From positions 310,001 through 374,000 of the forward strand of contig JAJTXY010000001.1 of the NCBI GenBank assembly GCA_021463865.1: 64,000 nucleotides of DNA. The letters are read 5' to 3'. The notes under the pieces are model-generated. The model was not told the DNA's origin. It worked only from the letters and a program-made list of their open reading frames with translations, and did not search any database. Shown in pieces: positions 1 through 8,407 of this stretch (positions are counted from its first letter, which is position 1; every line of letters begins with the position of its first letter). A program made the position numbers and the translations under genes. This stretch comes from Anaerolineae bacterium (GTDB lineage Bacteria > Chloroflexota > Anaerolineae > Aggregatilineales > J027).

Positions 1-72
1 GTCGCCATCAAGACAAGCAAGGTTGAAGATGTGCTGGCGCTGGATTTATTGGTGGCGGGATTAGCTGGATAG
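1..72 (+). CDS. C-terminal fragment of an unidentified protein
   Basis: An open frame enters from the left edge and ends at a TAG at 70-72, giving a 23-residue tail ending in LLVAGLAG. The gene is truncated by the window edge and too little remains to name it. It converges on the FtsB/DivIC-like gene, leaving only 5 bases between the two stop codons. Confidence 0.5.
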   Translation, partial: VAIKTSKVEDVLALDLLVAGLAG

Positions 73-77
73 AAGCA

Positions 78-524
78 TCACCCCGGCGGTTCGCTGTCAA
101 AAAAGAGATTCCACCATAACTGCCAGATGGGTATATCCGGTTCGTCATTTTCAGGGGGTGGGGGAGTTTCACGCGGCGGAGCGGTTGCAACAGGTGGCAG
201 GCCGGGTACAGGAATCACCAACCGCTCCCCGGGTCGCACCATCTTGGCTTCGCGGTGGGACCATTCAATGATGTAATCATCGCTGGCGACATAATCCCGT
301 TCTTGACGCAGATTGGTTCGGATGCTTTCCAACACTGTGATGGTCGCCTGCATATTGCCGCGTAGGTCATTGATTTGCTGGCTGCGGCGGATACGAGCAC
401 TAAAGTTAATCGTCAGCAGCAGACCTATCGCCAAAATCGAAACAAATACCACTTGAAAACTCGAAATCTGCTGGCGGCGTTCGCGGCGTCGCAATTGGCG
501 CTGACGGTTGGGGTCTCCATACAT
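78..524 (-). CDS. FtsB/DivIC-like septum formation initiator protein
   Basis: This 148-residue protein has a basic N-terminus (RRRERRQQ), one membrane helix at about residues 24-42 (VVFVSILAIGLLLTINF), then a short coiled coil to about residue 75. A compact motif follows (YVASDDYIIEWSHREAKMV) that resembles the post-coil segment of FtsB/DivIC proteins. The tail is Pro-rich and ends in a Trp-rich segment. Family members are bitopic divisome proteins that form complexes with FtsL and FtsQ/DivIB. The architecture and the 'E..AR..... PGE' style motif (here EAKMVRPGE) support the call. The gene is transcribed away from the ABC ATPase; an ATTATA at 571-576 reads as TATAAT on the minus strand and may be its -10 element. 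Confidence 0.7.
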   Translation of the reverse strand: MYGDPNRQRQLRRRERRQQISSFQVVFVSILAIGLLLTINFSARIRRSQQINDLRGNMQATITVLESIRTNLRQERDYVASDDYIIEWSHREAKMVRPGERLVIPVPGLPPVATAPPRETPPPPENDEPDIPIWQLWWNLFFDSEPPG

Positions 525-710
525 AGGCTGTTTTGAACCATCTTGATGTTTTCAATACAAAAGTACCTTCATTATACAGGGATGGGATGGGAATTTTTAT
601 AAGAACTTCTGTATAGGGGGAACTGCGCTCGGCTGCAAGGTGCTGTTGCGGATGACCCGCCTGCGCTATACTCTACCCCAAAATTCCTGACCCCCAGTGA
701 GATTAATTTA

Positions 711-3700
711 ATGGACAACACGGATTTAAATGAACAAAATGTGGTGCTAGAGGCGCGTAATGTAACCAAACGTTTCCCCGGTATCCTTGCTAATGACCGC
801 GTAGACCTCAAACTACGGCGCGGTGAGATCTTGGCTTTGTTGGGTGAAAACGGCGCGGGTAAAAGCACGCTGATGAATATTATCTATGGCCTTTATCATC
901 AAGAGGAAGGCCAAGTTTTTCTTAAAGGCAAAGAAGTCAAATTTACCAGCCCGCGTGAGGCCATTCACAGCGGCATCGGCATGGTGCATCAACACTTCCA
1001 ATTGGTAAATGTGATGACCGTCGCGGAAAACGTGGTTTTGGGGGAAGAAAAAGAAGCCCCCCATCGGCGCACCTTATTTGCTATCTTTTTTGCTCTTCTG
1101 TTTGGTATCGGCTTGGTATGGCTGTCGTTTCAAAATGACCTCATCTACAACATCTTCGCGTTTGCAGTGCTGGCAGCAGGGCTTCCATTGGTGTTGGCAC
1201 GTTGGCTGGTGCGGCTCGCCAGTAGTGGTCAAAATGGATCAAAACGAGAAACACTAAAACGTGTACGTCCGATTGCCGCTGTCGTGCTTCAACTGCTGGC
1301 GGCATTGGGGGTGATGCTGGGGGCAGCAGATGGCAGCGGGGAGATTATTGGTTCGTTGGTGGTCTTTGCTATTGGTATCGCGGTGGGTTTTGGTACGGCG
1401 GTTATACTGCCGCCCATTCTAGTAGACCGCTTGAAACCATCCGAAAGCAAAACGCCACTATCTTGGCCGCTGTTTGCGTTGGGTGCTTTGATTGTCTATG
1501 CCGTCTGGTTTTTGGTATTGCAATCGAACACCGGAGATGGCTTAGGCGCGGCAGGTGCATTGTTAGCCCTATTTTTAGGCGCGACGGCGGTGGCCGCAGG
1601 CTTGGCGTTTGTGTTCGATTTTCTATTTAACCAATGGGAAACCGTCACAGGGGTTTTACGTGTCGCATGGGGGGCAGCTTGGCGTTTGGCCCTGATTATC
1701 GTGGCGTTTTGGGTTGGTAATCAGATGCTGCGAATCACCGAGATGGGCCTCATCACTGTTATTCTCCAGCACGATGTCACTTTTTTTGCCGAAGCCGAAG
1801 AACCTGTCGGTAATGTCAACGGCAAAGGTGGCGCGGCGGGTACATTTGAGAATGAAATTTCATGGCGCACCATTGAACGTGCGGGCAGTCGGCAGGCGCA
1901 GTTGAATGCGCTGCTTGACGAAATTGATGTGACTTATGGCGTGGACTATACCTATGAAAATACGCACGATGGCTTAACCTCACGCACGTTTGTAAAAGGC
2001 CAAGCGGGTTACAACACCTTTTGGCATCAACTGGCCGAAGATGTGCCCCCCGTTGCACGCGATGTTGTCACAGCGGGTCTGCTGTTGGCTTTTGTCTATC
2101 TTGGTATCAAGACATGGCGTGGACATCAATTGACCCCCGGTTGGCTTTCCCCGTTTGATTGGTCAGTGATGGTAGTGATTGGGGCGGTGTATGTTTGGCA
2201 GTTGTATGTGGCGTTAAAGGATGTCAACCCCACGATGCAAGTCTTATTAACTATCATCGGGGCTGTTTTCATTGGGATGGTTTTTGCATGGACAGTTCGA
2301 AATCGCCAGCAGCACCCCAACAAAGAACGTTCCACTTCGGCACTGGATGGCATTATTGAGGCATTTGTGAATTTATTTTATGATGCCTTTAGTGTGCGTA
2401 ATGCCCAAACTGCCGGACAGCGCGTGCGTGAACTCTCCCGCCAATATGGATTGGAAGTTGACCCCGATGCGGTGGTCGAAAAATTACCCGTCGGCGCCCA
2501 ACAGCGTGTCGAAATTATCAAAGCGCTCTATCGCAAAGCCGATATTTTGATTTTGGACGAACCCACCGCCGTCTTGACCCCCCAAGAAGGCCGCGAACTG
2601 TTTAAGATTATGCGCGAATTAGCCTCGCAGGGCGTTTCGATTATCTTCATCACCCATAAATTGAAAGAGGTCTTTGAGGTCGCCAGCCATATCGTGGTCA
2701 TGCGCGGCGGCAAGGTTGTTGGGACGACTACTCCATCCGAAGCCACCGAATCTTCATTGGCAGCGATGATGGTCGGACGTGAAGTGCTGCTGCGGGTAGA
2801 CAAAACCGAGGCCAAACCTCGTGAAGTCGTTTTGCAGGCAGCCGATTTGCAGGCGATGGATGATCGTGGTGCAGTGGCGCTCAATGGGGTGAGTTTTGAA
2901 GTGCGCGAAGGTGAGGTCTTAGGCATCGCGGGTGTACAGGGCAACGGTCAAACCGAATTGGTCGAGGTGATTACCGGATTACGCCCATTGATAAAGGGCA
3001 CTGTGGAATTGCTTGGGCAAAAACTTCATTCCATCACCCCGCGCCATGTCAAAAATATGCAAACCGCGCATGTGCCGGAAGACCGCATCAAATATGGCAT
3101 GGTCAAACCCTTTACCGTCGCCGAAAACCTGATTTTAAATGACTACTACGAAGCACCCTATTCCGAGCCGCCGACCCCGATCCAAGTGCCTTTCCTCGGT
3201 GCGTTTTATGCCATCATCTTTGGGGTAGTATTCGCGGTGTTAGGCTTTGCATGGCTCTCGGTATGGGAAGATTCGCTGTGGTATGGCATTTTGGATCGCT
3301 ATGATGTGCCGTCTGCTTTCCGCACCGTACCCAGTGATCGCGCCATGAACCCTGTCGAACAGGGTTATCTCAATACGCCGTTGGTGATTGCGTTGCTGAG
3401 TTTGTTGATAACGACGCTGGTGTTTAGTATCGTGGCACATTTAGTCGCCTCGACCATTATGCGTGTCCTGCGGCGTTTGGCGGTACAACGGCAACTGGTA
3501 CAAGAGAAAAATGGCCTTTTGCTGAATTTGGACGGCACGGTGCAACACGCCGGAAATTTGATTGAACAGTTTGACATCCGCACTCCATCGCCGTTGGTCG
3601 AAGGTGGCTCACTGTCGGGTGGGAATCAGCAAAAATTGGTGGTGGCCCGTGAATTTAGCCGCAAGCCGCGTTTGTTGATTGCCGCCCAACCGACACGCGG

Positions 3701-3950
3701 AATTGACGTGGGATCCATTGAGTTCATCCATAAGCAAATTATCGCCCAACGCGATGAAGGAGCGGCGGTACTGTTGGTCTCAGCCGAGTTGGATGAAATT
3801 ATGTCGCTGTCAGATCGTATCGCGGTGATGTATAAGGGCCAGATTATCGAAACGTTGGAGGCCAAAGCCGCCACTCGTGAGCAGTTAGGGTTGTTGATGG
3901 CGGGTATCAAACGCAATGAGCCAGCAGTGGCCGAAGCTGCGATGGATTAG
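711..3950 (+). CDS. RbsA/YufO-type ABC transporter ATPase with membrane segments inserted in both NBDs
   Basis: The 1079-residue protein carries the two fused ATPase domains of sugar/nucleoside (BmpA-type) importers but is about twice the usual ~500 residues. NBD1 has Walker A GENGAGKST (45-53), Q-loop Q94, signature LPVGAQQR (592-599), Walker B ILILDEP (612-618) and H649. NBD2 has the usual degenerate P-loop GVQGNGQTE (741-749), signature LSGGNQQK (968-975) and LLIAAQPTRG (988-997). Between Q-loop and signature of NBD1, residues ~115-565 hold about ten predicted membrane helices and a ~105-residue hydrophilic loop (~345-450). The same position in NBD2 (~820-935) holds two more. Both insertions have even helix counts, so each split domain could fold in the cytoplasm. 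No permease or binding-protein gene is adjacent. Residues flanking the insertions join into a normal family sequence, which argues against misassembly. Transport function is inferred from the family; the role of the insertions is unknown. Confidence 0.85.
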   Translation: MDNTDLNEQNVVLEARNVTKRFPGILANDRVDLKLRRGEILALLGENGAGKSTLMNIIYGLYHQEEGQVFLKGKEVKFTSPREAIHSGIGMVHQHFQLVNVMTVAENVVLGEEKEAPHRRTLFAIFFALLFGIGLVWLSFQNDLIYNIFAFAVLAAGLPLVLARWLVRLASSGQNGSKRETLKRVRPIAAVVLQLLAALGVMLGAADGSGEIIGSLVVFAIGIAVGFGTAVILPPILVDRLKPSESKTPLSWPLFALGALIVYAVWFLVLQSNTGDGLGAAGALLALFLGATAVAAGLAFVFDFLFNQWETVTGVLRVAWGAAWRLALIIVAFWVGNQMLRITEMGLITVILQHDVTFFAEAEEPVGNVNGKGGAAGTFENEISWRTIERAGSRQAQLNALLDEIDVTYGVDYTYENTHDGLTSRTFVKGQAGYNTFWHQLAEDVPPVARDVVTAGLLLAFVYLGIKTWRGHQLTPGWLSPFDWSVMVVIGAVYVWQLYVALKDVNPTMQVLLTIIGAVFIGMVFAWTVRNRQQHPNKERSTSALDGIIEAFVNLFYDAFSVRNAQTAGQRVRELSRQYGLEVDPDAVVEKLPVGAQQRVEIIKALYRKADILILDEPTAVLTPQEGRELFKIMRELASQGVSIIFITHKLKEVFEVASHIVVMRGGKVVGTTTPSEATESSLAAMMVGREVLLRVDKTEAKPREVVLQAADLQAMDDRGAVALNGVSFEVREGEVLGIAGVQGNGQTELVEVITGLRPLIKGTVELLGQKLHSITPRHVKNMQTAHVPEDRIKYGMVKPFTVAENLILNDYYEAPYSEPPTPIQVPFLGAFYAIIFGVVFAVLGFAWLSVWEDSLWYGILDRYDVPSAFRTVPSDRAMNPVEQGYLNTPLVIALLSLLITTLVFSIVAHLVASTIMRVLRRLAVQRQLVQEKNGLLLNLDGTVQHAGNLIEQFDIRTPSPLVEGGSLSGGNQQKLVVAREFSRKPRLLIAAQPTRGIDVGSIEFIHKQIIAQRDEGAAVLLVSAELDEIMSLSDRIAVMYKGQIIETLEAKAATREQLGLLMAGIKRNEPAVAEAAMD

Positions 3951-3969
3951 GCAACTCCCCACCCTAAAT

Positions 3970-3992
3970 CCCTCCCCATTGCATGGAGAGGG
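3970..3992. repeat. Dispersed palindrome, copy 1
   Basis: The hairpin CCCTC-C-CCAT, loop TGC, ATGG-A-GAGGG sits just after the ABC ATPase stop. It is preceded by a CTCCCCACCCTAAAT segment. The same design, with similar flanks, recurs on the opposite strand at 30578-30600, so this is probably a dispersed intergenic palindrome rather than part of the terminator at 4000-4035. Confidence 0.45.
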
Positions 3993-3999
3993 ACTTCAG

Positions 4000-4035
4000 A
4001 AGCCCTTCTATGTCAATATCGAGAGGGGCTTTTTT
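4000..4035 (+). terminator. Intrinsic terminator of the ABC ATPase gene
   Basis: A 10-bp stem, AAGCCCTTCT (4000-4009) with AGAGGGGCTT (4022-4031) and one G-U pair, is followed by TTTTT. The T-run touches the stop codon of the convergent recombinase gene at 4034. Confidence 0.75.
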
Positions 4036-5086
4036 AGTCTGGGTCAAAGTTGAGCAAATCTGCCATCAACAACGCGCCTTCATTTTCACGCGGGAGTTTG
4101 GAAAGATATTGTTGGGTAATGGCGACATTCGAGTGACGCAGCAACCGCGAAATGGTCTCAATCGGTACACCGCTTTGCTCCAAATTACCCGCCACCGAGC
4201 GCCGGAGGTCATGAGGGGCGACATTGCCTAATCCCGCGATTTTGGCGGCATCTTTAACCACCCGCCAAATGGCATCAGCGGTAAGGCCCCCCGGACGCGG
4301 ACGACCTGATTTATAAAAACCGCATAACAGGAAATTTTCGGGGGAGGGCAGTTGACCATCTTGGCTCCTAAATTGCGCCCAATTTTGGATGGCCTTCAAA
4401 ACCACATTCGGCATATCCACAAGCGCGGCTTTGCTCCCCTTACCATGAATCAGCAGCACCGGGCGGCCTGCTTGGGTGTGCAGATCTTTCCAACGGATTT
4501 CGGTCAACTCTTCACGGCGGAGCGCCATAATACACAACATACGAATTAGGACGGCGTTGCGTGCCCGCTGAATGTTGGTGGTGGCGATGTCTTCTGCACC
4601 CTGCATCAACAATCTGACTTGTTCGACTGACAACCAGCGGCCTTGCCGTTGACCCGTCTCAGCGCGGGGGATGCGGACATTGGTCATGGCGGCAGCGGTG
4701 TAGTCATCTAGCCAGCCCGCTTCGGATAGCAGCGAAGATAAGGTGATAATCGCGGAACGGGCTTGATTCAAGGCCTGCTTGCCCTGCTGTTCCGATGAAA
4801 TCTGTCCCAGCCATGTACGCAAAAGAGTCGAGTTCATGATCGGCAGGATATTGGCTAAGGGCAGGGCTTCCATACGAGCACGGCGAGCGCGGCCTTTGGT
4901 GGTATCAAGGCCCGTCATGTCTGCCAGATAGCGATCTACCCAACGGGCATAGGCGCGATAGGTGTGGGTGCTGCTGGCTCGGCCCTGTAACACCGCAATG
5001 AAGTTAAAAGTGACGTCGGCAGGGTTGGCAACTACAAGGCTATTCGATTGCGATACTGGAGGCGACTGGGGATTTTCCATGACCAC
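4034..5086 (-). CDS. Tyrosine recombinase/integrase (XerC/D-like)
   Basis: The 350-residue protein has an N-terminal SAM-like core-binding region (about 25-130) and a C-terminal catalytic domain. The tyrosine recombinase residues are visible: R190 in ALRREEL, the GKGSK beta-hairpin lysine region (215-219), H292/R295 in HDLRR, H318 in LRHSN and Y327 in TQQYL. The family performs site-specific strand exchange through a 3'-phosphotyrosyl intermediate. No phage, transposon or cassette genes adjoin it, so it may be a stand-alone Xer-type enzyme rather than a mobile-element integrase. The specific subfamily cannot be decided from sequence alone. A TATAAT on the minus strand near 5122-5128 is a possible -10 element. 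Confidence 0.85.
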   Translation of the reverse strand: MVMENPQSPPVSQSNSLVVANPADVTFNFIAVLQGRASSTHTYRAYARWVDRYLADMTGLDTTKGRARRARMEALPLANILPIMNSTLLRTWLGQISSEQQGKQALNQARSAIITLSSLLSEAGWLDDYTAAAMTNVRIPRAETGQRQGRWLSVEQVRLLMQGAEDIATTNIQRARNAVLIRMLCIMALRREELTEIRWKDLHTQAGRPVLLIHGKGSKAALVDMPNVVLKAIQNWAQFRSQDGQLPSPENFLLCGFYKSGRPRPGGLTADAIWRVVKDAAKIAGLGNVAPHDLRRSVAGNLEQSGVPIETISRLLRHSNVAITQQYLSKLPRENEGALLMADLLNFDPD

Positions 5087-5138
5087 TCGTGCTGGATTGC
5101 AATAGATGTTCTAGTGTTTTTATTATAGCGTATCTGGA

Positions 5139-5176
5139 ATCAAAAACGGCCAACCCAGAAGCTGACCGTTTTTGAT
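5139..5176 (-). terminator. Terminator between SH3-repeat gene and recombinase gene
   Basis: A perfect 11-bp inverted repeat, ATCAAAAACGG (5139-5149) and CCGTTTTTGAT (5166-5176), has an internal T-run on either strand. It lies directly after the stop of the SH3-repeat gene, so it should end that minus-strand transcript before the recombinase gene. Confidence 0.7.
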
Positions 5177-5192
5177 TAACTTCTAGAAGATT

Positions 5193-6182
5193 TTATTCAA
5201 AAAGCGGCAGGGTGGTGAGGTCGAATTCGCCTGCATCCACGAGGCTAGCCGAAATCCAGCCTTCAAAACCGCTGGTCAATTCACCACCAAGATAGACTTC
5301 GCTTTGAACACGGACGTACAGCCAGTCGCCTGCTTCATTGCGGGACAGCAGCAACAGTGGCGTGCCGAATTCGAGCAGCGTGACCTGAGCAGAATCTTTG
5401 CTGCCTTCTTCACGTAGGTTGGCAGGGCCAGCCGCAACGGTGGCGTGAGCGCGACCACGCGGGGTAATTTCCAGCGAGGAGGTGAATGCCCAACCGCTGA
5501 CACCTTCAGCCACGACATAGCTAAACAGACCGTTGTCACTAGTGGCAACGACTGCGGCGGCGGCACCATTTTCCAGAACGCCGACGGATTCAGCCGAAAT
5601 GTTGGGTTCAGCACGGACGGCTACGGCGCTGTCATCGCTGGAGACGGCGACAGCCTGTGACTGCACCAGATCGGTAAGGTCACTGGTGGGTTCACTGATC
5701 TCCAGTTGATTGGCGAATGTCCATCCCACATGATCGCCATCATAGACCAGTGCCCAGACACCATCAATTTGCATAATACCAACGAGACCGCCAGATGGGA
5801 CGGTTGCGACCACATCAGCCTGAATGTCCTGACCGGTACGTAGCGCAATATCGCTTTGGGTAGCGGCAACCCCTTGCAGATTGACGTGAGCGGGGCCAAT
5901 TACTAGATCGGAAGCGAGCGCATAGCCGGAAACGCCTTCGTAGGAGACTTCCGCCCACAGACCGTCAATACCGAAAATGTCCACTACGGCACCATTGGGG
6001 GCGGTGCCCAGAACTTCGCTGCCGATATTGGGTTCAGCGTAAATACCGAGGTCTCCATCAGTCTTGGTTACGACGCCCTGATTGCTGGGGACTCCACCAC
6101 CCTGACCAAAAACGAGGGCTGATGTCAATAATGAGCTTACAATCAGGAGAGTTAGCACGAAACCACGCAACAATCGATTCAT
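5193..6182 (-). CDS. Secreted bacterial SH3-repeat protein
   Basis: The protein is 329 residues from the ATG at 6182. An upstream TTG at 6203 is in frame, but AAGGAG lies 7 bases before the ATG, which decides the start. An N-terminal signal peptide (LLRGFVLTLLIVSSLLTSALVFG) is followed by four bacterial SH3-like repeats of about 65-75 residues. Each has a motif like 'R.EPNI.S..LG...NG..V......GLW..V...G..GWAF'. Bacterial SH3 repeats usually bind cell-wall or extracellular polymers. No catalytic domain is attached, so a binding or envelope-anchoring role is inferred; the ligand is unknown. Confidence 0.8.
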   Translation of the reverse strand: MNRLLRGFVLTLLIVSSLLTSALVFGQGGGVPSNQGVVTKTDGDLGIYAEPNIGSEVLGTAPNGAVVDIFGIDGLWAEVSYEGVSGYALASDLVIGPAHVNLQGVAATQSDIALRTGQDIQADVVATVPSGGLVGIMQIDGVWALVYDGDHVGWTFANQLEISEPTSDLTDLVQSQAVAVSSDDSAVAVRAEPNISAESVGVLENGAAAAVVATSDNGLFSYVVAEGVSGWAFTSSLEITPRGRAHATVAAGPANLREEGSKDSAQVTLLEFGTPLLLLSRNEAGDWLYVRVQSEVYLGGELTSGFEGWISASLVDAGEFDLTTLPLFE

Positions 6183-6377
6183 TGAGAAAATTCTCCTTGT
6201 CAAGATTATGTATGGGTGAATTTGAGGTGAACACCCCTAAAATTTAGTTTTGCTATTAACCTCCTACAGATTATACAAAGCTGATTTCAGCATTGCAAAA
6301 ACCTATCATCGCGTTTTGTTCGCGGGGAATATTTGTTAAACTCCGTCTATCTAATTTTGCTGAGAGGGGCGTGACTC

Positions 6378-7637
6378 ATGAGTGATGAATTGAACACTAA
6401 AGTGGCTGAATTACGGACAAAACTCGATAGTCTTCAGGACTTGGTAGCAATGGATGATGTCACCCGTCAGTTGGGGGATCTGGCGACGACGATTGCAGGG
6501 CTGCCTGCCAAAGTCAAACAATTGCGTGACAAAGGCTACATCTATGCCAATTTTTTGGAGCAGAAAACAGCGGCCCTTGATGAACAGTGGGCGGCTGTGC
6601 GTGGAAACGTAAGTCAGTCTATCCAAGAAGAATTGCAGCGGGCACAGGAACAAATTGAGGAAATTGATGATCTGTGGGAAAAATTGGACGCCGCCCTTGC
6701 TCAAGGTGGACAACCTGCACCTGCTAGAACTGGGGCAGGCTCATTGGGTGCGAAAATGCAGACTGCCATCCAATCCGCACAGAAAGCCGGAGCAGGCGCG
6801 AAAATGGCCGGAGTAGTCAAACCAAGTGGGGCAGGTGGGGCGCTCTCCAATGTGGCCCAACCGCCTAAACCTGCCGGGGGCGGATTGGTCAAAGGGGCAA
6901 TGTCGGGTGCGGCTAGTGGCGCTAAACCAGACGCCCTGATTAGCCAATTGGACGGTGCGATGTCGCGCTTGTCGTCTGAGGTGGACGGTGCGAAACGTCG
7001 CATTGAAGGCATGTACGGCGAAATCCCCAATAATGTGAGCCAGACTGTCAGCCAGATTGACCTAATTGAAACCTATCTGGAACGTGCAGGGGAGGCATCC
7101 TTCCCGCTGTTGGCAGGCGAAGTGATTTATATGGTCGTTGAGGCCGAATGGAAAAAAGGCAAAGATAAAGACGATAACCCCGATGGCTTGCTGTATATCA
7201 CCAATCAGCGCCTCATCATGGAACAAAAAGAAAAGGTCGGCAAAAAACTCGGCATGTTTGGCGGCAAGGCCGTGCAAGAATTGATATGGGAAAGCCCGGT
7301 GGGTGCAATCACCGATGTGACTTTTGAGAAAAAAGGCATGTTCGGGGGTATTGATCTTGTCACCCTGAAGTTTGGGTCGGGTGGGCCGTTTGGGGAAACG
7401 ACGATTGAAGTCAAAGACGGCATCCATGCCAAATGGTTCGCTGGAAAATTGAAACAGGCCGCCAGTGGTGAAATTGATGCGGAGCGCGTGGGTGAACACA
7501 AAACGCTGACGATGGAAGCCGTCGCCGATGCCCCGACCATGTGTCCAAGCTGTGGGGCGACATTCACCGAACCGATTGTGCGCGGGATGACCCAAATCTC
7601 CTGTACCTATTGTGGGACAGTGGTGCGCTTGGGGTAG
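6378..7637 (+). CDS. Coiled-coil, PH/GRAM-like and zinc-ribbon protein
   Basis: The 419-residue cytoplasmic protein begins with a helical coiled coil (1-115). An Ala/Gly/Pro-rich linker (~115-180) and a second short coil (~185-230) follow. A beta-rich domain (~235-360) contains GLLYITNQRLIM and resembles bacterial PH/GRAM-like folds. The end is a zinc ribbon with CPSCG and CTYCG pairs (~391-414). There is no catalytic motif, and a scaffold or interaction role is likely. The GAGAGGGG before the ATG is a plausible ribosome binding site. I do not recognise a named family for the full-length protein. Confidence 0.65.
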   Translation: MSDELNTKVAELRTKLDSLQDLVAMDDVTRQLGDLATTIAGLPAKVKQLRDKGYIYANFLEQKTAALDEQWAAVRGNVSQSIQEELQRAQEQIEEIDDLWEKLDAALAQGGQPAPARTGAGSLGAKMQTAIQSAQKAGAGAKMAGVVKPSGAGGALSNVAQPPKPAGGGLVKGAMSGAASGAKPDALISQLDGAMSRLSSEVDGAKRRIEGMYGEIPNNVSQTVSQIDLIETYLERAGEASFPLLAGEVIYMVVEAEWKKGKDKDDNPDGLLYITNQRLIMEQKEKVGKKLGMFGGKAVQELIWESPVGAITDVTFEKKGMFGGIDLVTLKFGSGGPFGETTIEVKDGIHAKWFAGKLKQAASGEIDAERVGEHKTLTMEAVADAPTMCPSCGATFTEPIVRGMTQISCTYCGTVVRLG

Positions 7638-7699
7638 TGTGATTTTGCCCTGCGTTGGGGTATAGTCACAGGGTTTAGCAATTAATTTAGGAGGTCGCT

Positions 7700-8380
7700 T
7701 TGGAAAAAGAACATTCAAGCAGTTTTTTTGCTTCATTGCTGCGGCTGATAATTTTGCTCTACGGACTCTATCATGTGTTGGTGCGTCCGCGTTTGTTACG
7801 GTGGGGGGCAACACCCGCTGAAGTCAACCGCCCCTTGAATGGCGATACCCTGATTCCACGCCCCAATTTGGAAGCGACCCGCGCCATTGACATCCATGCC
7901 GCACCAGAAACGGTCTGGGCATGGTTGACGCAGATGGGCCGTGAACGAACGGGCTTTTATGGGATTGACCGGATTGATAATTGGGGCATTCCCAGCGCGA
8001 CCTATCTACGCCGTGATTTACCCACCTTGACCATCGGCACGACGCTCGATAACGGCCTCAAAATATTTGATGTCAATGACCATGACCTCCATTTATTGAT
8101 GGGCGTGTTTGACCGCCCTCATGAATTTGGCGGCAATATTGACCTAACCTATCTCTATTCACTGGAACGCACGACGGATGGTGGTACACGCTTGATCGTG
8201 CGGATGCGTGGCTATACTGATGGCACGGCGGCATGGTTCTATAACCGCTATTTTGAGGTATTGGATTACCTGATGGGTCGGAAGCAGTTGGAAGGAATCA
8301 AAACACGGGCCGAAGCCTATAAACCCCCCGTACCGATTTCCTTTGGACAGGTTGACCGCCCGATTCATAGTTGGAATTAG
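7700..8380 (+). CDS. SRPBCC-superfamily (START-like) protein with N-terminal membrane helix
   Basis: The 226-residue protein starts at TTG 7700, where GGAGGT (7690-7695) is correctly spaced and no nearby ATG competes. A hydrophobic segment (residues ~10-27) precedes a START/Bet v1-like domain (~50-215) beginning IDIHAAPETVWAWLTQMG, the usual SRPBCC opening strand and helix. The family binds hydrophobic ligands. No ligand or enzymatic role can be assigned. It lies between the zinc-ribbon protein and the SRAP gene, which has its own promoter. Confidence 0.7.
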   Translation: MEKEHSSSFFASLLRLIILLYGLYHVLVRPRLLRWGATPAEVNRPLNGDTLIPRPNLEATRAIDIHAAPETVWAWLTQMGRERTGFYGIDRIDNWGIPSATYLRRDLPTLTIGTTLDNGLKIFDVNDHDLHLLMGVFDRPHEFGGNIDLTYLYSLERTTDGGTRLIVRMRGYTDGTAAWFYNRYFEVLDYLMGRKQLEGIKTRAEAYKPPVPISFGQVDRPIHSWN

Positions 8381-8400
8381 TCGAGTAAATGTGGTATAAT
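8371..8400 (+). promoter_or_regulatory. Extended -10 promoter giving a leaderless SRAP mRNA
   Basis: TTGGAA (8371-8376), an 18-base spacer and TGGTATAAT (8392-8400, an extended -10) lie just before the ATG at 8408. A start 6-8 bases after the -10 would fall at 8406-8408, on or next to the A of the start codon. No Shine-Dalgarno sequence is present. Confidence 0.65.
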
Positions 8401-8407
8401 AGCACAT

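Noticed and set aside
7062-7814. 250-residue open frame on the minus strand
   Set aside because: It is antisense to the zinc-ribbon and SRPBCC genes, lacks recognisable motifs and has no ribosome binding site.
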